Assembly: GCA_024279915.1 (NCBI GenBank)
Contig: JAJRRB010000062.1
Location: forward strand, 40,213 to 104,212
From: Deltaproteobacteria bacterium
GTDB taxonomy: Bacteria > Desulfobacterota > Desulfuromonadia > Desulfuromonadales > BM103
DNA length: 64,000 nt
Reading direction: 5' to 3'
The notes below the pieces were generated by a model. It had not been told where the DNA came from. It ran no database searches and worked only from the letters and a program-made list of their open reading frames with translations. The position numbers were made by a program, and so were the translations under genes. Shown in pieces: positions 52,780 through 61,594 of this stretch (the stretch's first letter is position 1; the number at the start of each line of letters is the position of its first letter).

Positions 52780-54981
52780 GTGAAGCGCTTCCTTCCCAAG
52801 CTGAACGCCACGAACGTTCTGATCGCGCTCAAGACCTGCCTGGCGATTGTCATCAGCCTTGCGATCGCGTTACGGCTGGGCTGGAAGCCGTCTTTCGGGG
52901 CCATCCTCATCGTCGCGCTCCAGACCCCCATGCAAGGGGCGACCTACAAGAAGGGGCTGCTGTATATCGCTGGCACGCTCAGCGGCGCGATCGCCGGTCT
53001 GGCCATGGTCGCGCTGTTTGCCCATGATCGTGTTGCGTTCATCGTCGCCATGGCGTTGTTGACCGGATTCAGCGTTTATCGCCTTCAAGTGAGCCGCAAC
53101 CCGTACGCATGGGTGATCTTCACCGTCACATCGATGTTGGTCGGTTTCTTCTCCGTACAGGACGCCTCGAGCGCCTTCGGAATTGCCGTCATGCGGTCAT
53201 CGACCATCTGCTGGGCGGTGGTCATTGCGTTTCTCGTCCACGGGATTCTCTGGCCCATTCGCGCCGGCAAGATTTTCGAACGCCAACTGCATGGCTTCCT
53301 GGTTGGCTGCCGCGGCCTGCTGTCACTCACGAGCCGGGCGCTGGCTAGCGATGCGCCCGATCTGGACGCCGCGCGAAAGGCCGAAGCAGTTCAGATCAAG
53401 GCGATCGCCGCACTTCACGACACGTTGGACGCGGCCGCAGCCGATACCGAGCGTTTCAGGCGGTTTCAAGCCGGCTACCAGCAGTTGGTCGCTCAGCTTT
53501 ACGATCTTCTGTTGGTCATCCTCGCCGTACGCGAGGGCATCCCGAGCCCTCACGACGATCAGCCAGGGAAGTCGCGGAACAAGAGTCTCGACAACATTCG
53601 TTCTAGTCTGGAAATGGTCGAGGAAGAGATGGAGGAGCTCGTGCGCGACCTGGCGGGTCCGCGCGACGGCACGGCGGGTCCGCGCAAGTCCGATGCGAGT
53701 ACCGTAACGGCTATCGATCAACCCGCAACGATCGACACGGCCTTCACCTCTATGCTCGCAGGCAGCGGCCTCGACCTGGCAAGACAGGTTTCGAAGGTGC
53801 GCGCAACTGTCGCCGGGGTCGAGGACCCCGCGCAGGACCCCGCGCAGGCCCCTCCGCCTCTCCCGTCGCCGCCGCATACGCCCTTCTCCCTGACCAGTGT
53901 GAAGTTTCGGAAGGCCGCGGGCGGCAGTCTCGTGGTTCTGCTGCTTGGCTGGTTCTTCATCCAGACGCAATGGCCGATGGGATTAATGCTCTCGATGGTC
54001 TTCGCATCGATCGCGATCGCACTCGGCGCTCTGCTCCCGCTGATCATGATCCGTCGCCAGTTGTTACTGAGTCTGATAATCGGTGCCGCGATTGCCGCGC
54101 CCCTCTATCTTGGGATCTTGCCCCGCATAAGCCAGTACGAGCAGCTGATACCCTGGCTTTGCGTGGCGCTCTTTCCGCTTCTCTATTTGACCGCCTGCTC
54201 CAATCCGAAAAACAAGATCCAGTACTTGTTCTCGGCGATCTTTGTCATCGCCCTGCTGTCCCTCGACGAGGAGAGCCAGTCATACTCCTTCTCCTCGTTC
54301 GTCAACATGTGGATCGGCTTGTGCGGCGGGTTCGGGGGCGCACTGGCTGTCTTTGGCCTGTTCTCCTCGGTGGTGCCTGAGCGGGAGTTCCGGAAGCAGG
54401 TTCGTTCCTTCTTTGCCGGGTGCGGTCAATCCATGCAAGACCTTGCCAAGATCCCGCCAGGGACCCCAGCGGGGGTGGCGATGGTCAAGGCCCGTCGGCA
54501 GCGATGGCCGGGCCTCTTCAAGCAGCTGCAAATGTGGTCGAGCGCGATCGATTACACCAGGGTGCCGGGATGCGACCGGCAGGCAACCCAGGCCCTGATC
54601 GACTCGATCGGACACGCGGCCCTCCGCCTCGATGCCGCCGAGCATGTCCGCCAACAATCTGGCGAGGCCTTGGATGAGCCCCTGCGCAAACTGCTCAGTC
54701 GCTTCTATGACTCCTGTGTCGAATCGTTCCAGTTAATCGCGAGCTCGCTCGCAGACCTGAAGCGGATCCCGGACCTGCCTGACACCAGGAGCCTCGTGCG
54801 CGAAATCGAGTCTCGGGGTGATGATCTCCGCCGATCGGCCACTGGCGACGACATTCTTACCTCTGTGCAAGGTGTTATGAGAATCACCGCCCATATGAAT
54901 TTGTTAGCTGACGAACTCAATGATTGCCGTGACAAAGCGAATGCCCTTGACTGGGAAGGGTGGAATCGAAATTACTTTTAG
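52780..54981 (+). CDS. FUSC-family aromatic-acid efflux pump (AaeB-like)
   Basis: 733 residues with a GTG start. Two FUSC halves each have about six helices (ALKTCLAIVISLAIALRLGW, PMQGATYKKG, then VKFRKAAGGSLVVLLLGWFF, WPMGLMLSMVFASIAIALGA), separated by a cytoplasmic region with a Pro/Asp linker near 340-355. AaeB-type proteins export p-hydroxybenzoate and related hydroxylated aromatic acids. With the three genes before it this is a complete tripartite pump. The substrate here is inferred from the family. GC-rich by eye. Confidence 0.88.
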   Translation: MKRFLPKLNATNVLIALKTCLAIVISLAIALRLGWKPSFGAILIVALQTPMQGATYKKGLLYIAGTLSGAIAGLAMVALFAHDRVAFIVAMALLTGFSVYRLQVSRNPYAWVIFTVTSMLVGFFSVQDASSAFGIAVMRSSTICWAVVIAFLVHGILWPIRAGKIFERQLHGFLVGCRGLLSLTSRALASDAPDLDAARKAEAVQIKAIAALHDTLDAAAADTERFRRFQAGYQQLVAQLYDLLLVILAVREGIPSPHDDQPGKSRNKSLDNIRSSLEMVEEEMEELVRDLAGPRDGTAGPRKSDASTVTAIDQPATIDTAFTSMLAGSGLDLARQVSKVRATVAGVEDPAQDPAQAPPPLPSPPHTPFSLTSVKFRKAAGGSLVVLLLGWFFIQTQWPMGLMLSMVFASIAIALGALLPLIMIRRQLLLSLIIGAAIAAPLYLGILPRISQYEQLIPWLCVALFPLLYLTACSNPKNKIQYLFSAIFVIALLSLDEESQSYSFSSFVNMWIGLCGGFGGALAVFGLFSSVVPEREFRKQVRSFFAGCGQSMQDLAKIPPGTPAGVAMVKARRQRWPGLFKQLQMWSSAIDYTRVPGCDRQATQALIDSIGHAALRLDAAEHVRQQSGEALDEPLRKLLSRFYDSCVESFQLIASSLADLKRIPDLPDTRSLVREIESRGDDLRRSATGDDILTSVQGVMRITAHMNLLADELNDCRDKANALDWEGWNRNYF

Positions 54982-55198
54982 CCCAAATACGGTTATCAAA
55001 ATGTTCCAGATTGCACGCCCCTGGGTCATGAAGGCGAGTGTGTCAGCGGCAGGGTATTCATGTCAGTGGCCAAATCAGCCGATTTTGACTTGCCAGAGTT
55101 GTTGTCACAACTTTTGTCGTTACACTTCAATTGCTTGGTGAATGAGAATAGGGTGATGGACAACTTGATTCAGTTAACACCAACTGGAGGATAGTGTC

Positions 55199-56437
55199 AT
55201 GTATGAAAACATTGCAATTATGGCCATCTTTATTTTTCTTTATAGTGTTATAAGCGGAGGCCTTGAACGGACACCTCTCAATGGTGCGATTGTGTTCGCC
55301 GCTTTCGGCCTTATTTTCGGCCCCATAGGGCTGGGCCTTCTCAATTTGGACATGGACGCGGAGGGATTGAGTCTTCTCGCAGAGATGACCCTCGCACTGG
55401 TTCTGTTTACAGATGCTGCTAACGCAAACCTGCGTGAGCTCAAGCACTCTTTCCATATCCCCCAGAAACTCCTTTTGATCGGCCTACCGTTGACCATTCT
55501 GCTCGGTTTTCTTGCCGGCGTTCTGGTCTTTGATGGACTTGGCCTGTTGGAAATCGCCATTATAGCGACGATGCTAGCGCCTACCGATGCCGCTCTCGGT
55601 AAAGCTGTAGTGACCAATGAGGCTGTACCATCCAACCTCCGCGAGGGGTTGAACGTGGAGAGCGGCTTGAATGACGGTATCTGCGTGCCGATCCTGTTCA
55701 TTTTTCTGGCCTTGGCTACCAGTGTGGAAGTGCAGGGCGGAACGACAATGCTCGCACTGAAACTAATACTGCAAGCGATAGGGATCGGCGTTGTCGTGGG
55801 CGTCGGGATGACCTTTCTCGGTGTACGGCTACTCAAACAGTTTGCGAACAAGGGATGGGTAACTGAGGTATGGCGACAGCTCCCGGTCCCGGCGCTGGCG
55901 GTATCCTCCTTCGCTGTGGCACAGTGGCTTGGCGGCAGCGGATTCATCGCTTGTTTTGTTGGCGGTATGTTGTTCGGTGCAATAGCAAAACAACATAAAC
56001 CCAAGCTTCTGCTCGCCGCTGAAGGGACAGGTGACACGCTAGCCTTGATCACCTGGGTGGTCTTCGGATCTGCTGTGGTAGGACAGTCGATCGACTCCTT
56101 CAGTTGGCAGGTTGTCGTCTACGCGTTACTCAGCCTCACTATCGTGCGTATGCTACCGGTATTCCTAGCACTCACCGGCATGAATCTTCGGACCGATGAA
56201 AAACTGTTCATGGGTTGGTTCGGCCCGCGAGGTTTGGCCAGTATCGTCTTCGCCGTGATTGTGCTTAATGAGCATCTACCTGGTAGTGGGACGATTTCGA
56301 TGACCGTAGTGTGTACCATCCTGTTGAGTGTAATCGCCCATGGGCTGAGTGCCAATCCGCTGGTTGCTGCGCTCGAGAAGAGAGTCAAAGATTCCACCGG
56401 GAGTGCTGTGGGAGGTGAGACAGGAGACGGCGCATGA
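55199..56437 (+). CDS. Na+/H+ (cation:proton) antiporter, CPA1-type
   Basis: 412 residues with about 11-12 hydrophobic helices. The ion-binding signatures are LAPTDAALGKAVVTNE and NVESGLNDGICVP (the ND motif of CPA1/NhaP-type exchangers); the C-terminal half has GWFGPRGLASIVFAVIVLNE. It exchanges Na+ or K+ for H+ at the inner membrane. There is no C-terminal regulatory domain. TGGAGG precedes the ATG. It is separated from the pump gene by 217 bases with no gene and is the last gene before the sRNA-like element at 56.6 kb. Confidence 0.9.
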   Translation: MYENIAIMAIFIFLYSVISGGLERTPLNGAIVFAAFGLIFGPIGLGLLNLDMDAEGLSLLAEMTLALVLFTDAANANLRELKHSFHIPQKLLLIGLPLTILLGFLAGVLVFDGLGLLEIAIIATMLAPTDAALGKAVVTNEAVPSNLREGLNVESGLNDGICVPILFIFLALATSVEVQGGTTMLALKLILQAIGIGVVVGVGMTFLGVRLLKQFANKGWVTEVWRQLPVPALAVSSFAVAQWLGGSGFIACFVGGMLFGAIAKQHKPKLLLAAEGTGDTLALITWVVFGSAVVGQSIDSFSWQVVVYALLSLTIVRMLPVFLALTGMNLRTDEKLFMGWFGPRGLASIVFAVIVLNEHLPGSGTISMTVVCTILLSVIAHGLSANPLVAALEKRVKDSTGSAVGGETGDGA

Positions 56438-56571
56438 AACACTGTCTGGTTCTTTCCACGAAGGTAGAAAAAAATGTCAAAACTCAACTGGAGTTGTCCT
56501 AGAAACCACGACTTGTGAGATGAAAAATGAGTTTCTTGCTGAACGCTATCAATAGGACATTAGGGCCATTG

Positions 56572-56601
56572 TTGACCGCCTCCTGAGCACTTTAGTAAAA
56601 T
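56572..56601 (+). promoter_or_regulatory. Promoter of candidate small RNA copy B
   Basis: TTGACC (56572-56577), 18 bases, TAAAAT (56596-56601). Transcription would begin near 56607, at the base of stem I of the RNA element. Confidence 0.5.
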
Positions 56602-56682
56602 ATAAGTAGGTAAGTGTTTCCTGCTTGCCTGATTAAACCCTGTTGCCCCGTAGCTGCCCTCCTGGCTACGGGGCTTTTTTCT
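56602..56682 (+). ncRNA. Candidate small RNA element, copy B
   Basis: Stem I: AGGTAAG with CTTGCCT (56608-56630), followed by GATTAAA. Stem II: GCCCCGTAGC with GCTACGGGGC (56645-56674), then TTTTTT. The same order and spacing as copy A (43700-43785); the upper part of stem I and the loop-side pairs of stem II differ while pairing is kept. The sigma-70-like promoter at 56572 would give an RNA of about 75 nt. It lies between convergent genes. Confidence 0.65.
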
Positions 56683-56694
56683 CATAAGTCACGG

Positions 56695-56748
56695 CTTACA
56701 GTAAAATAAAGCCCCTGCCTGTTTCCAAGGTCGGGGCTTTACTGTAAG
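56695..56748. terminator. Long bidirectional hairpin
   Basis: CTTACAGT with ACTGTAAG, a small bulge, then AAAGCCCC with GGGGCTTT, and a short inner CCT/AGG. Lies 13 bases after copy B. It probably terminates minus-strand transcription from the DUF6178 gene. The rest of 56438-56924 holds no gene. Confidence 0.65.
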
Positions 56749-56924
56749 TCCTCTCGCAACTAATTCTTACATTACCTAGGGATATTTAGTATGCGGAGGC
56801 ATAGATAAAGCCAGGCACTGCCTGTCAGATCAAGTCCCGATTAATACAACAAAGGTTAGCCGTTCCTCTGCGTTCATTGCGCCTTTGCGTTAAACCTTTT
56901 TTCAGGTTACAGCTCCGCTTGTTT

Positions 56925-58586
56925 TTAAATCTCCATCAGACGAATAATCAACCCACCAACAAAGCGTGGATCAATATCCTCGAAACCAATCGAACAAAAC
57001 TCCTCGTCCCAGATATCCAGGCAATAACGAGCAAAATCGCCGCCACCTGGCGCCAAAGAATCGAGCCACTTAGCAGTTTCCTCACGCAGATGTGGATTCA
57101 ACACGCCCGACTGAGAGACCATGCCATGCAAACCAGCAAGCTCCTCCTCGGCAATTGGTAACGGTTGAAACTCTCGACCCAGCAATTTGTTGGCCAACGA
57201 GGTCAGGAAAAATTCCACCAGGGTGACTTCATCTGCCTGGTCAGGCTGACACCCTGTGAGATCAAGGTCGGTTGGGGCTGGTAGAGCGAATTGCAGAACA
57301 TCTTCGAACAGATGCCGTTGTATTTCGATCCTGTCCAACCATTGTGCAACAGCATAAACTTCAGAGATGCTGGCAAAGAGCCGCGCACCGCCACGTGTAG
57401 CATCAGAAACACCTTCGAAAAAGAGTGGGGGAAACTGGTTGAGGGCGGCAACGCAGGCTTGGGCGTTATGATCAAGATAGGGCGCAACACTGGTTTTACT
57501 GACAGCAGCGGCCCGACGCTGCAGTTTCATTGTAAAGCTGTGGCCAACACGAAACAGGTCCTCATAATAGCAACTGCTCAGGCACTCTTTGGCAGCAGCG
57601 ACATCCTGACCTGCCAGCCATTCAAGCGCAAGGTTCAGATAAGCATCCACCTTACTGATCACGTTACCAACCTGTTCAACATTGCCCATCTCGATACGAT
57701 CGGCCATGATCACTTTATTGACCACACTGGCCATCTCCCAGGCCATTTCTTCATCCATACCATCGGCCAGAACCTCGGCCAGAAGACCTTTTGGTCGCAC
57801 CAGGGTCAGAATAAAGCCAGGAGCACTGCCTGCGCAGGTGCCTGGTGAAAGTTTGCAAGGACGCTCCTTACGATACAGCTCAGGATCAAGCCATGAGTAA
57901 ATTTTTCGAGCGGAAAAAGGTTCAGGAATACCCATATCCTGCAGGCGTCCAGTCCGTTGTTGATAGACACATTCCTCGATCAACCCCATGGTCTCGGCCC
58001 GAACCGCCTCTAACAGATAGACAAAGAACTCCGGTTCATAACTCTGCAGAACATCCAGGATTCGGTGAAACAGTTTGCCGCTGTCCTCACTGTGGTAAGA
58101 GATCTCGTAACCACCATCGCGCTTGATGGCATCGATACGGGCATCACTATTCTCATCCGCTTCCGGACCCGAGAGAATATCCATTTCAGATTTGAAAATC
58201 AGGGTCAATTGCTCGAAGTTCATCTGCCGGAGAACAGTAAAGACGGTTTCTTCTTCACTCTGTAGTAATGAGATGAGCCAGCGATGCGTTTTGGCAGAAT
58301 CAAAGTTGTCGTCATTCCAACAATCGAGATCAATAAACCCGCTCCACTGTTCGGGAGTGGCCAGGCTCAGCAGTTCGGGAAGATGCTCAGGGCCACGTTC
58401 CACAGCAAGAAGATAAACTTCCTGTGCCGACAACTGAGCCATGAGCTCGGCACCGTTCTCGGCATCAAGAAGCAGTTCGGTCTTTTGTCGGGAATCCTGG
58501 CCACGCAGAACATCAACTTGTTCAGTAAGTGTCAGTTGGGAAAAATCAACTGAATCAATTCCAGACAGGGCTGGCTTTATAGACAT
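56925..58586 (-). CDS. DUF6178-like protein
   Basis: 553 residues, soluble, almost entirely helical. Leu/Glu-rich segments (LLLDAENGAELMAQLSAQEVYLLAVERG, EETVFTVLRQMNFEQLTLIF) near the N-terminus resemble the uncharacterised DUF6178 family of Deltaproteobacteria; the family name is from memory and only moderately certain. The pattern of repeated helices and acidic surface suggests a scaffold or protein-interaction role. No catalytic signature. It follows the M23 peptidase gene by 79 bases on the same strand. Confidence 0.6.
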   Translation of the reverse strand: MSIKPALSGIDSVDFSQLTLTEQVDVLRGQDSRQKTELLLDAENGAELMAQLSAQEVYLLAVERGPEHLPELLSLATPEQWSGFIDLDCWNDDNFDSAKTHRWLISLLQSEEETVFTVLRQMNFEQLTLIFKSEMDILSGPEADENSDARIDAIKRDGGYEISYHSEDSGKLFHRILDVLQSYEPEFFVYLLEAVRAETMGLIEECVYQQRTGRLQDMGIPEPFSARKIYSWLDPELYRKERPCKLSPGTCAGSAPGFILTLVRPKGLLAEVLADGMDEEMAWEMASVVNKVIMADRIEMGNVEQVGNVISKVDAYLNLALEWLAGQDVAAAKECLSSCYYEDLFRVGHSFTMKLQRRAAAVSKTSVAPYLDHNAQACVAALNQFPPLFFEGVSDATRGGARLFASISEVYAVAQWLDRIEIQRHLFEDVLQFALPAPTDLDLTGCQPDQADEVTLVEFFLTSLANKLLGREFQPLPIAEEELAGLHGMVSQSGVLNPHLREETAKWLDSLAPGGGDFARYCLDIWDEEFCSIGFEDIDPRFVGGLIIRLMEI

Positions 58587-58665
58587 ATCTAGTACTCTTG
58601 TAATTTATAAGGTCGCAGTAATGCGACGGGTTTAGTAAACCAACAAGGCGCGTTCGATGAAGATT

Positions 58666-59937
58666 CTATTCGCCAGCCTTGAAATCGTTGTAAATATAAT
58701 CAATTCTGGTCTTCAGCCAGGCCCGATCAAACCACTCGGATGGCTTGACGGGGACTGCGGAAAGATAGATGGCATAGTGGAGATGATCTCCACCGGCCAT
58801 ACCGGTATTGCCAGAGCGACCGATTGGTTGCTGTTTGGTGACATGTGTGCCTGGACTGACATCCATCTGTGACAAGTGGGCATACATGGTAAAAACTCGG
58901 CCACCGTGATCGATGAGGACGCAATTGCCGTAAATCCCGAGATACTCGGCAAAAATCACCACACCGTTGTTGGCGGCCCTGATAGGCATCTTCGCAAGCC
59001 CTGCGATATCAACACCGTAATGGGTCTGTTGGTCAATCTCAACCTTGTCGAGCAGATAGGTGCGATGCTCGGCATATTGCGCCTTGGGAGCGCCAGCGTT
59101 GCGGTAACAAGCCCCTTCCCACAGAGGCTCGGAACTTGGGCTCGCATCCAGAACCGACTTAATCTTGGCCCGATTAGCAACCCGCATCGTCTCATTCATC
59201 TCAAGAAAAGTCTCTTTATCGGAACCTTCCTTATTGAGCATTTCAAGGGATTTTCTCTCGATAAACGAGTGAGGAATATTCAGGATATCATTTTTGAATT
59301 TCCGATCTTTAGTAACCGTCTCGATGAGCAGACGACGAGTATTGCCAGCGAGATCCTCAATCACGACCATCGGTTTGAAATCAGCCATTTCGACGTCATG
59401 AGGGTGAGCAAAAGTAGCAAAATGACGTGTACCCTCTGCGTTGCTGATGAAGCGAAACTGATATTCACCGACAGTCAGGCGGATATTCGTTTCACGCTCA
59501 GGCGTAGAGACAAACACCGCTGCGCCACCACCACGCTGCATATATCGGGTTGCAGATTCAAGCACGGCTTTTGGCGGGACCTTGTCGAGAAGATAGCTCT
59601 GACATTGGCTGACGCTGTTAGCGAAATAGCTGTTAGTATCTGTGGCGACAACACAAACTTCATGCTCACCATCGTCAACAGACGACAGGTCAACTACCAG
59701 TTCATATGAGGCTGCGCCATCGGCATTAACACAGGTTTGTCCATCAACCTTGCCATCCAGATAGTAGCAGATCTCACCGAGTCCGCGATTATCACTGACG
59801 GTAGCTATCACGTTTTTATTAACATGCGTAACTTCGATCAAGTTGAGAGTCGGAGCCTGCCAATCTCTGGAGAGTGCCAGGAAAGCACTGCCACCAATCA
59901 AGGCAATAATGATGATCAATAGTAATATTTTTTTCAT
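58666..59937 (-). CDS. M23-family zinc metallopeptidase, membrane-anchored
   Basis: 423 residues. An N-terminal membrane anchor (LLLIIIIALIGGSAFLAL) is followed by a periplasmic region with an Ig-like beta domain (residues about 30-140) and the M23 domain near the C-terminus: HYGVDIAG (Zn ligands His and Asp, HxxxD-type), GNCVLIDHGGRVFTMYAHL, and HLHYAIY (the HxH pair). All four active-site positions are present, so it should be an active murein endopeptidase. May act in cell-wall remodelling or cell division. Followed by the DUF6178 gene on the same strand. Confidence 0.88.
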   Translation of the reverse strand: MKKILLLIIIIALIGGSAFLALSRDWQAPTLNLIEVTHVNKNVIATVSDNRGLGEICYYLDGKVDGQTCVNADGAASYELVVDLSSVDDGEHEVCVVATDTNSYFANSVSQCQSYLLDKVPPKAVLESATRYMQRGGGAAVFVSTPERETNIRLTVGEYQFRFISNAEGTRHFATFAHPHDVEMADFKPMVVIEDLAGNTRRLLIETVTKDRKFKNDILNIPHSFIERKSLEMLNKEGSDKETFLEMNETMRVANRAKIKSVLDASPSSEPLWEGACYRNAGAPKAQYAEHRTYLLDKVEIDQQTHYGVDIAGLAKMPIRAANNGVVIFAEYLGIYGNCVLIDHGGRVFTMYAHLSQMDVSPGTHVTKQQPIGRSGNTGMAGGDHLHYAIYLSAVPVKPSEWFDRAWLKTRIDYIYNDFKAGE

Positions 59938-60070
59938 TACGTAAGCTCCTGTGAGTATTCAGAACATTTCAAGCAGATCGGCAAGATTATCAACTAAGAT
60001 TACAGCGAGCGTGTCGTAATGCAACCATATCAACAGCGATTCAGCACAATCTGAACTTTGAACGACAACG

Positions 60071-60149
60071 TCTGTCATCCTCGAATGATTCTATCGGGGA
60101 TCCATGGTTTTAAAAGCTGGATTCCCGATTACACCCTCGGGAATGACAG
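60071..60149. repeat. Interspersed 77-bp repeat with inverted ends, copy 2
   Basis: Nearly identical to 8373-8450: TCTGTCATCCTCGAATG at one end, CCCTCGGGAATGACA at the other, GGGGATCCA and TGGATTCCC inside. Both copies have the same orientation in this window and both are intergenic. Confidence 0.7.
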
Positions 60150-60188
60150 CTCTTATATGGTACAGGACAGGTACCAACATCAAAGGAT

Positions 60189-61526
60189 CTACGACCTGCT
60201 ACCCCGACGACCTGTCTTGGGAGCAGGAGTACCTCTTCCCCTGCGGGAATTTGTGGTCTTGGCCGGGGCCGCTGTTTTTACAGGTTTTGCTGATTTTTTT
60301 TCTGGTGTCTTCTTCTTTGCTGGTCTCTTCTTTGGCTTGGACGATCCCTTGGACTTCTTGGTCGCTTTTGCCTTGACCCCACGCTTGATCGCAATTTGCG
60401 GGAATTCCGCAACTGTCTGCTGCGGAATAGCATATTGGAGCAGCTTTTCTATCGCGAACAGGAGCGGTTGCTCGGCGGGGCAAACCAACGAAATCGCCAC
60501 CCCTTTCTCCCCGGCCCGACCAGTACGGCCGATACGATGCACATAGTCCTCAGGAACCTGGGGCAGATCGTAATTCACCACGTGTGGAAGACGCTCAATA
60601 TCAAGCCCACGAGCTGCCACATCAGTTGCGACCAGCACACGTAACTCTCCCCGTTTGAACTCAGCCAGGGTTCGTGTCCTGATCGACTGGCTCTTGTTGC
60701 TGTGGATGGGGGCCGCTTTAATTCCATCGAAGAGCAATTCAGCAGTCAACTTATCTGCACCATAGCGGGTGCGAGCGAAGACCAGAACCTGATTCCAGTC
60801 GCCTTTGCGGATCAGGTGCGAGAGCATTTCCCGCTTGCGGGTGCGATCCACCGGATAGATCGTCTGAGTCACCGCATCAGCCGCAATATTGCGTCGCGCC
60901 ACTTCAACTTGTTGCGGCTCATCGAGTAATTCATCGGCGAGTTGCTTAATACTCTGCGAATAAGTGGCCGAAAAAAGCAGGTTTTGACGCTGCGAAGGCA
61001 GATACTCCACCACATGCATAATGTCGTCGATAAAGCCCAGGTCGAGCATGCGATCAGCCTCATCCAGAACCAGGAATTCAATTTTAGAAAGATTAATCGT
61101 GTTTCGGTCCGCATGATCGAGCAGTCGTCCCGGCGTCGCAACGACGATATCAACACCGCGGTGCAGCCTCTCGATCTGCGCCTGGATGTTAACCCCACCA
61201 TAGATCATTGTGGAACGCAGTGACAGACGCCGAGCGTAACCTTGCATTTGCTCACTCACCTGAGCCGCCAGCTCTCGAGTCGGCACCAGAACCAACGCGC
61301 GAGGACTTCTGCGCTTTCTGGGCAGAACCGTTTCACTCAGTATCTGCACGATCGGCAGGGCAAACGCCGCCGTCTTACCGGTGCCGGTCTGAGCCCCCGC
61401 AAGCAGGTCATTGCCCTCGAAAACCACAGGAATCGCCTGGGTCTGAATAGGAGTTGGATTAGCATAGCCACGTGCAGCAACCGCAGTCAGCAGTTCATCG
61501 CACAGGCCAAGAGATTCAAAAGACAT
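60189..61526 (-). CDS. rhlE: DEAD-box RNA helicase, RhlE-type
   Basis: 445 residues. Motif Q PTPIQTQAIP, motif I AGAQTGTGKT, Ia PTRELAAQV, motif II VLDEADRML, motif III SAT, and VI HRIGRTGRAG are all in place. The C-terminal tail (from about 385) is rich in Lys and Pro, as in RhlE-family RNA-binding extensions. It remodels RNA during ribosome assembly and mRNA decay. The nearest minus-strand upstream gene is the ABC permease (61595-62914), 68 bases away; they may be separate transcripts. Confidence 0.9.
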   Translation of the reverse strand: MSFESLGLCDELLTAVAARGYANPTPIQTQAIPVVFEGNDLLAGAQTGTGKTAAFALPIVQILSETVLPRKRRSPRALVLVPTRELAAQVSEQMQGYARRLSLRSTMIYGGVNIQAQIERLHRGVDIVVATPGRLLDHADRNTINLSKIEFLVLDEADRMLDLGFIDDIMHVVEYLPSQRQNLLFSATYSQSIKQLADELLDEPQQVEVARRNIAADAVTQTIYPVDRTRKREMLSHLIRKGDWNQVLVFARTRYGADKLTAELLFDGIKAAPIHSNKSQSIRTRTLAEFKRGELRVLVATDVAARGLDIERLPHVVNYDLPQVPEDYVHRIGRTGRAGEKGVAISLVCPAEQPLLFAIEKLLQYAIPQQTVAEFPQIAIKRGVKAKATKKSKGSSKPKKRPAKKKTPEKKSAKPVKTAAPAKTTNSRRGRGTPAPKTGRRGSRS

Positions 61527-61594
61527 CGATAAAATTCCTTATGTACTAGGTGATCTGCCAGGAGGCTATCGAACAATCCTGGCAGAAGCAAATG

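Noticed and set aside
53323..53970. 215-codon minus-strand frame inside the FUSC gene
   Set aside because: Antisense shadow of a GC-rich coding region, Arg-rich and without start signals.
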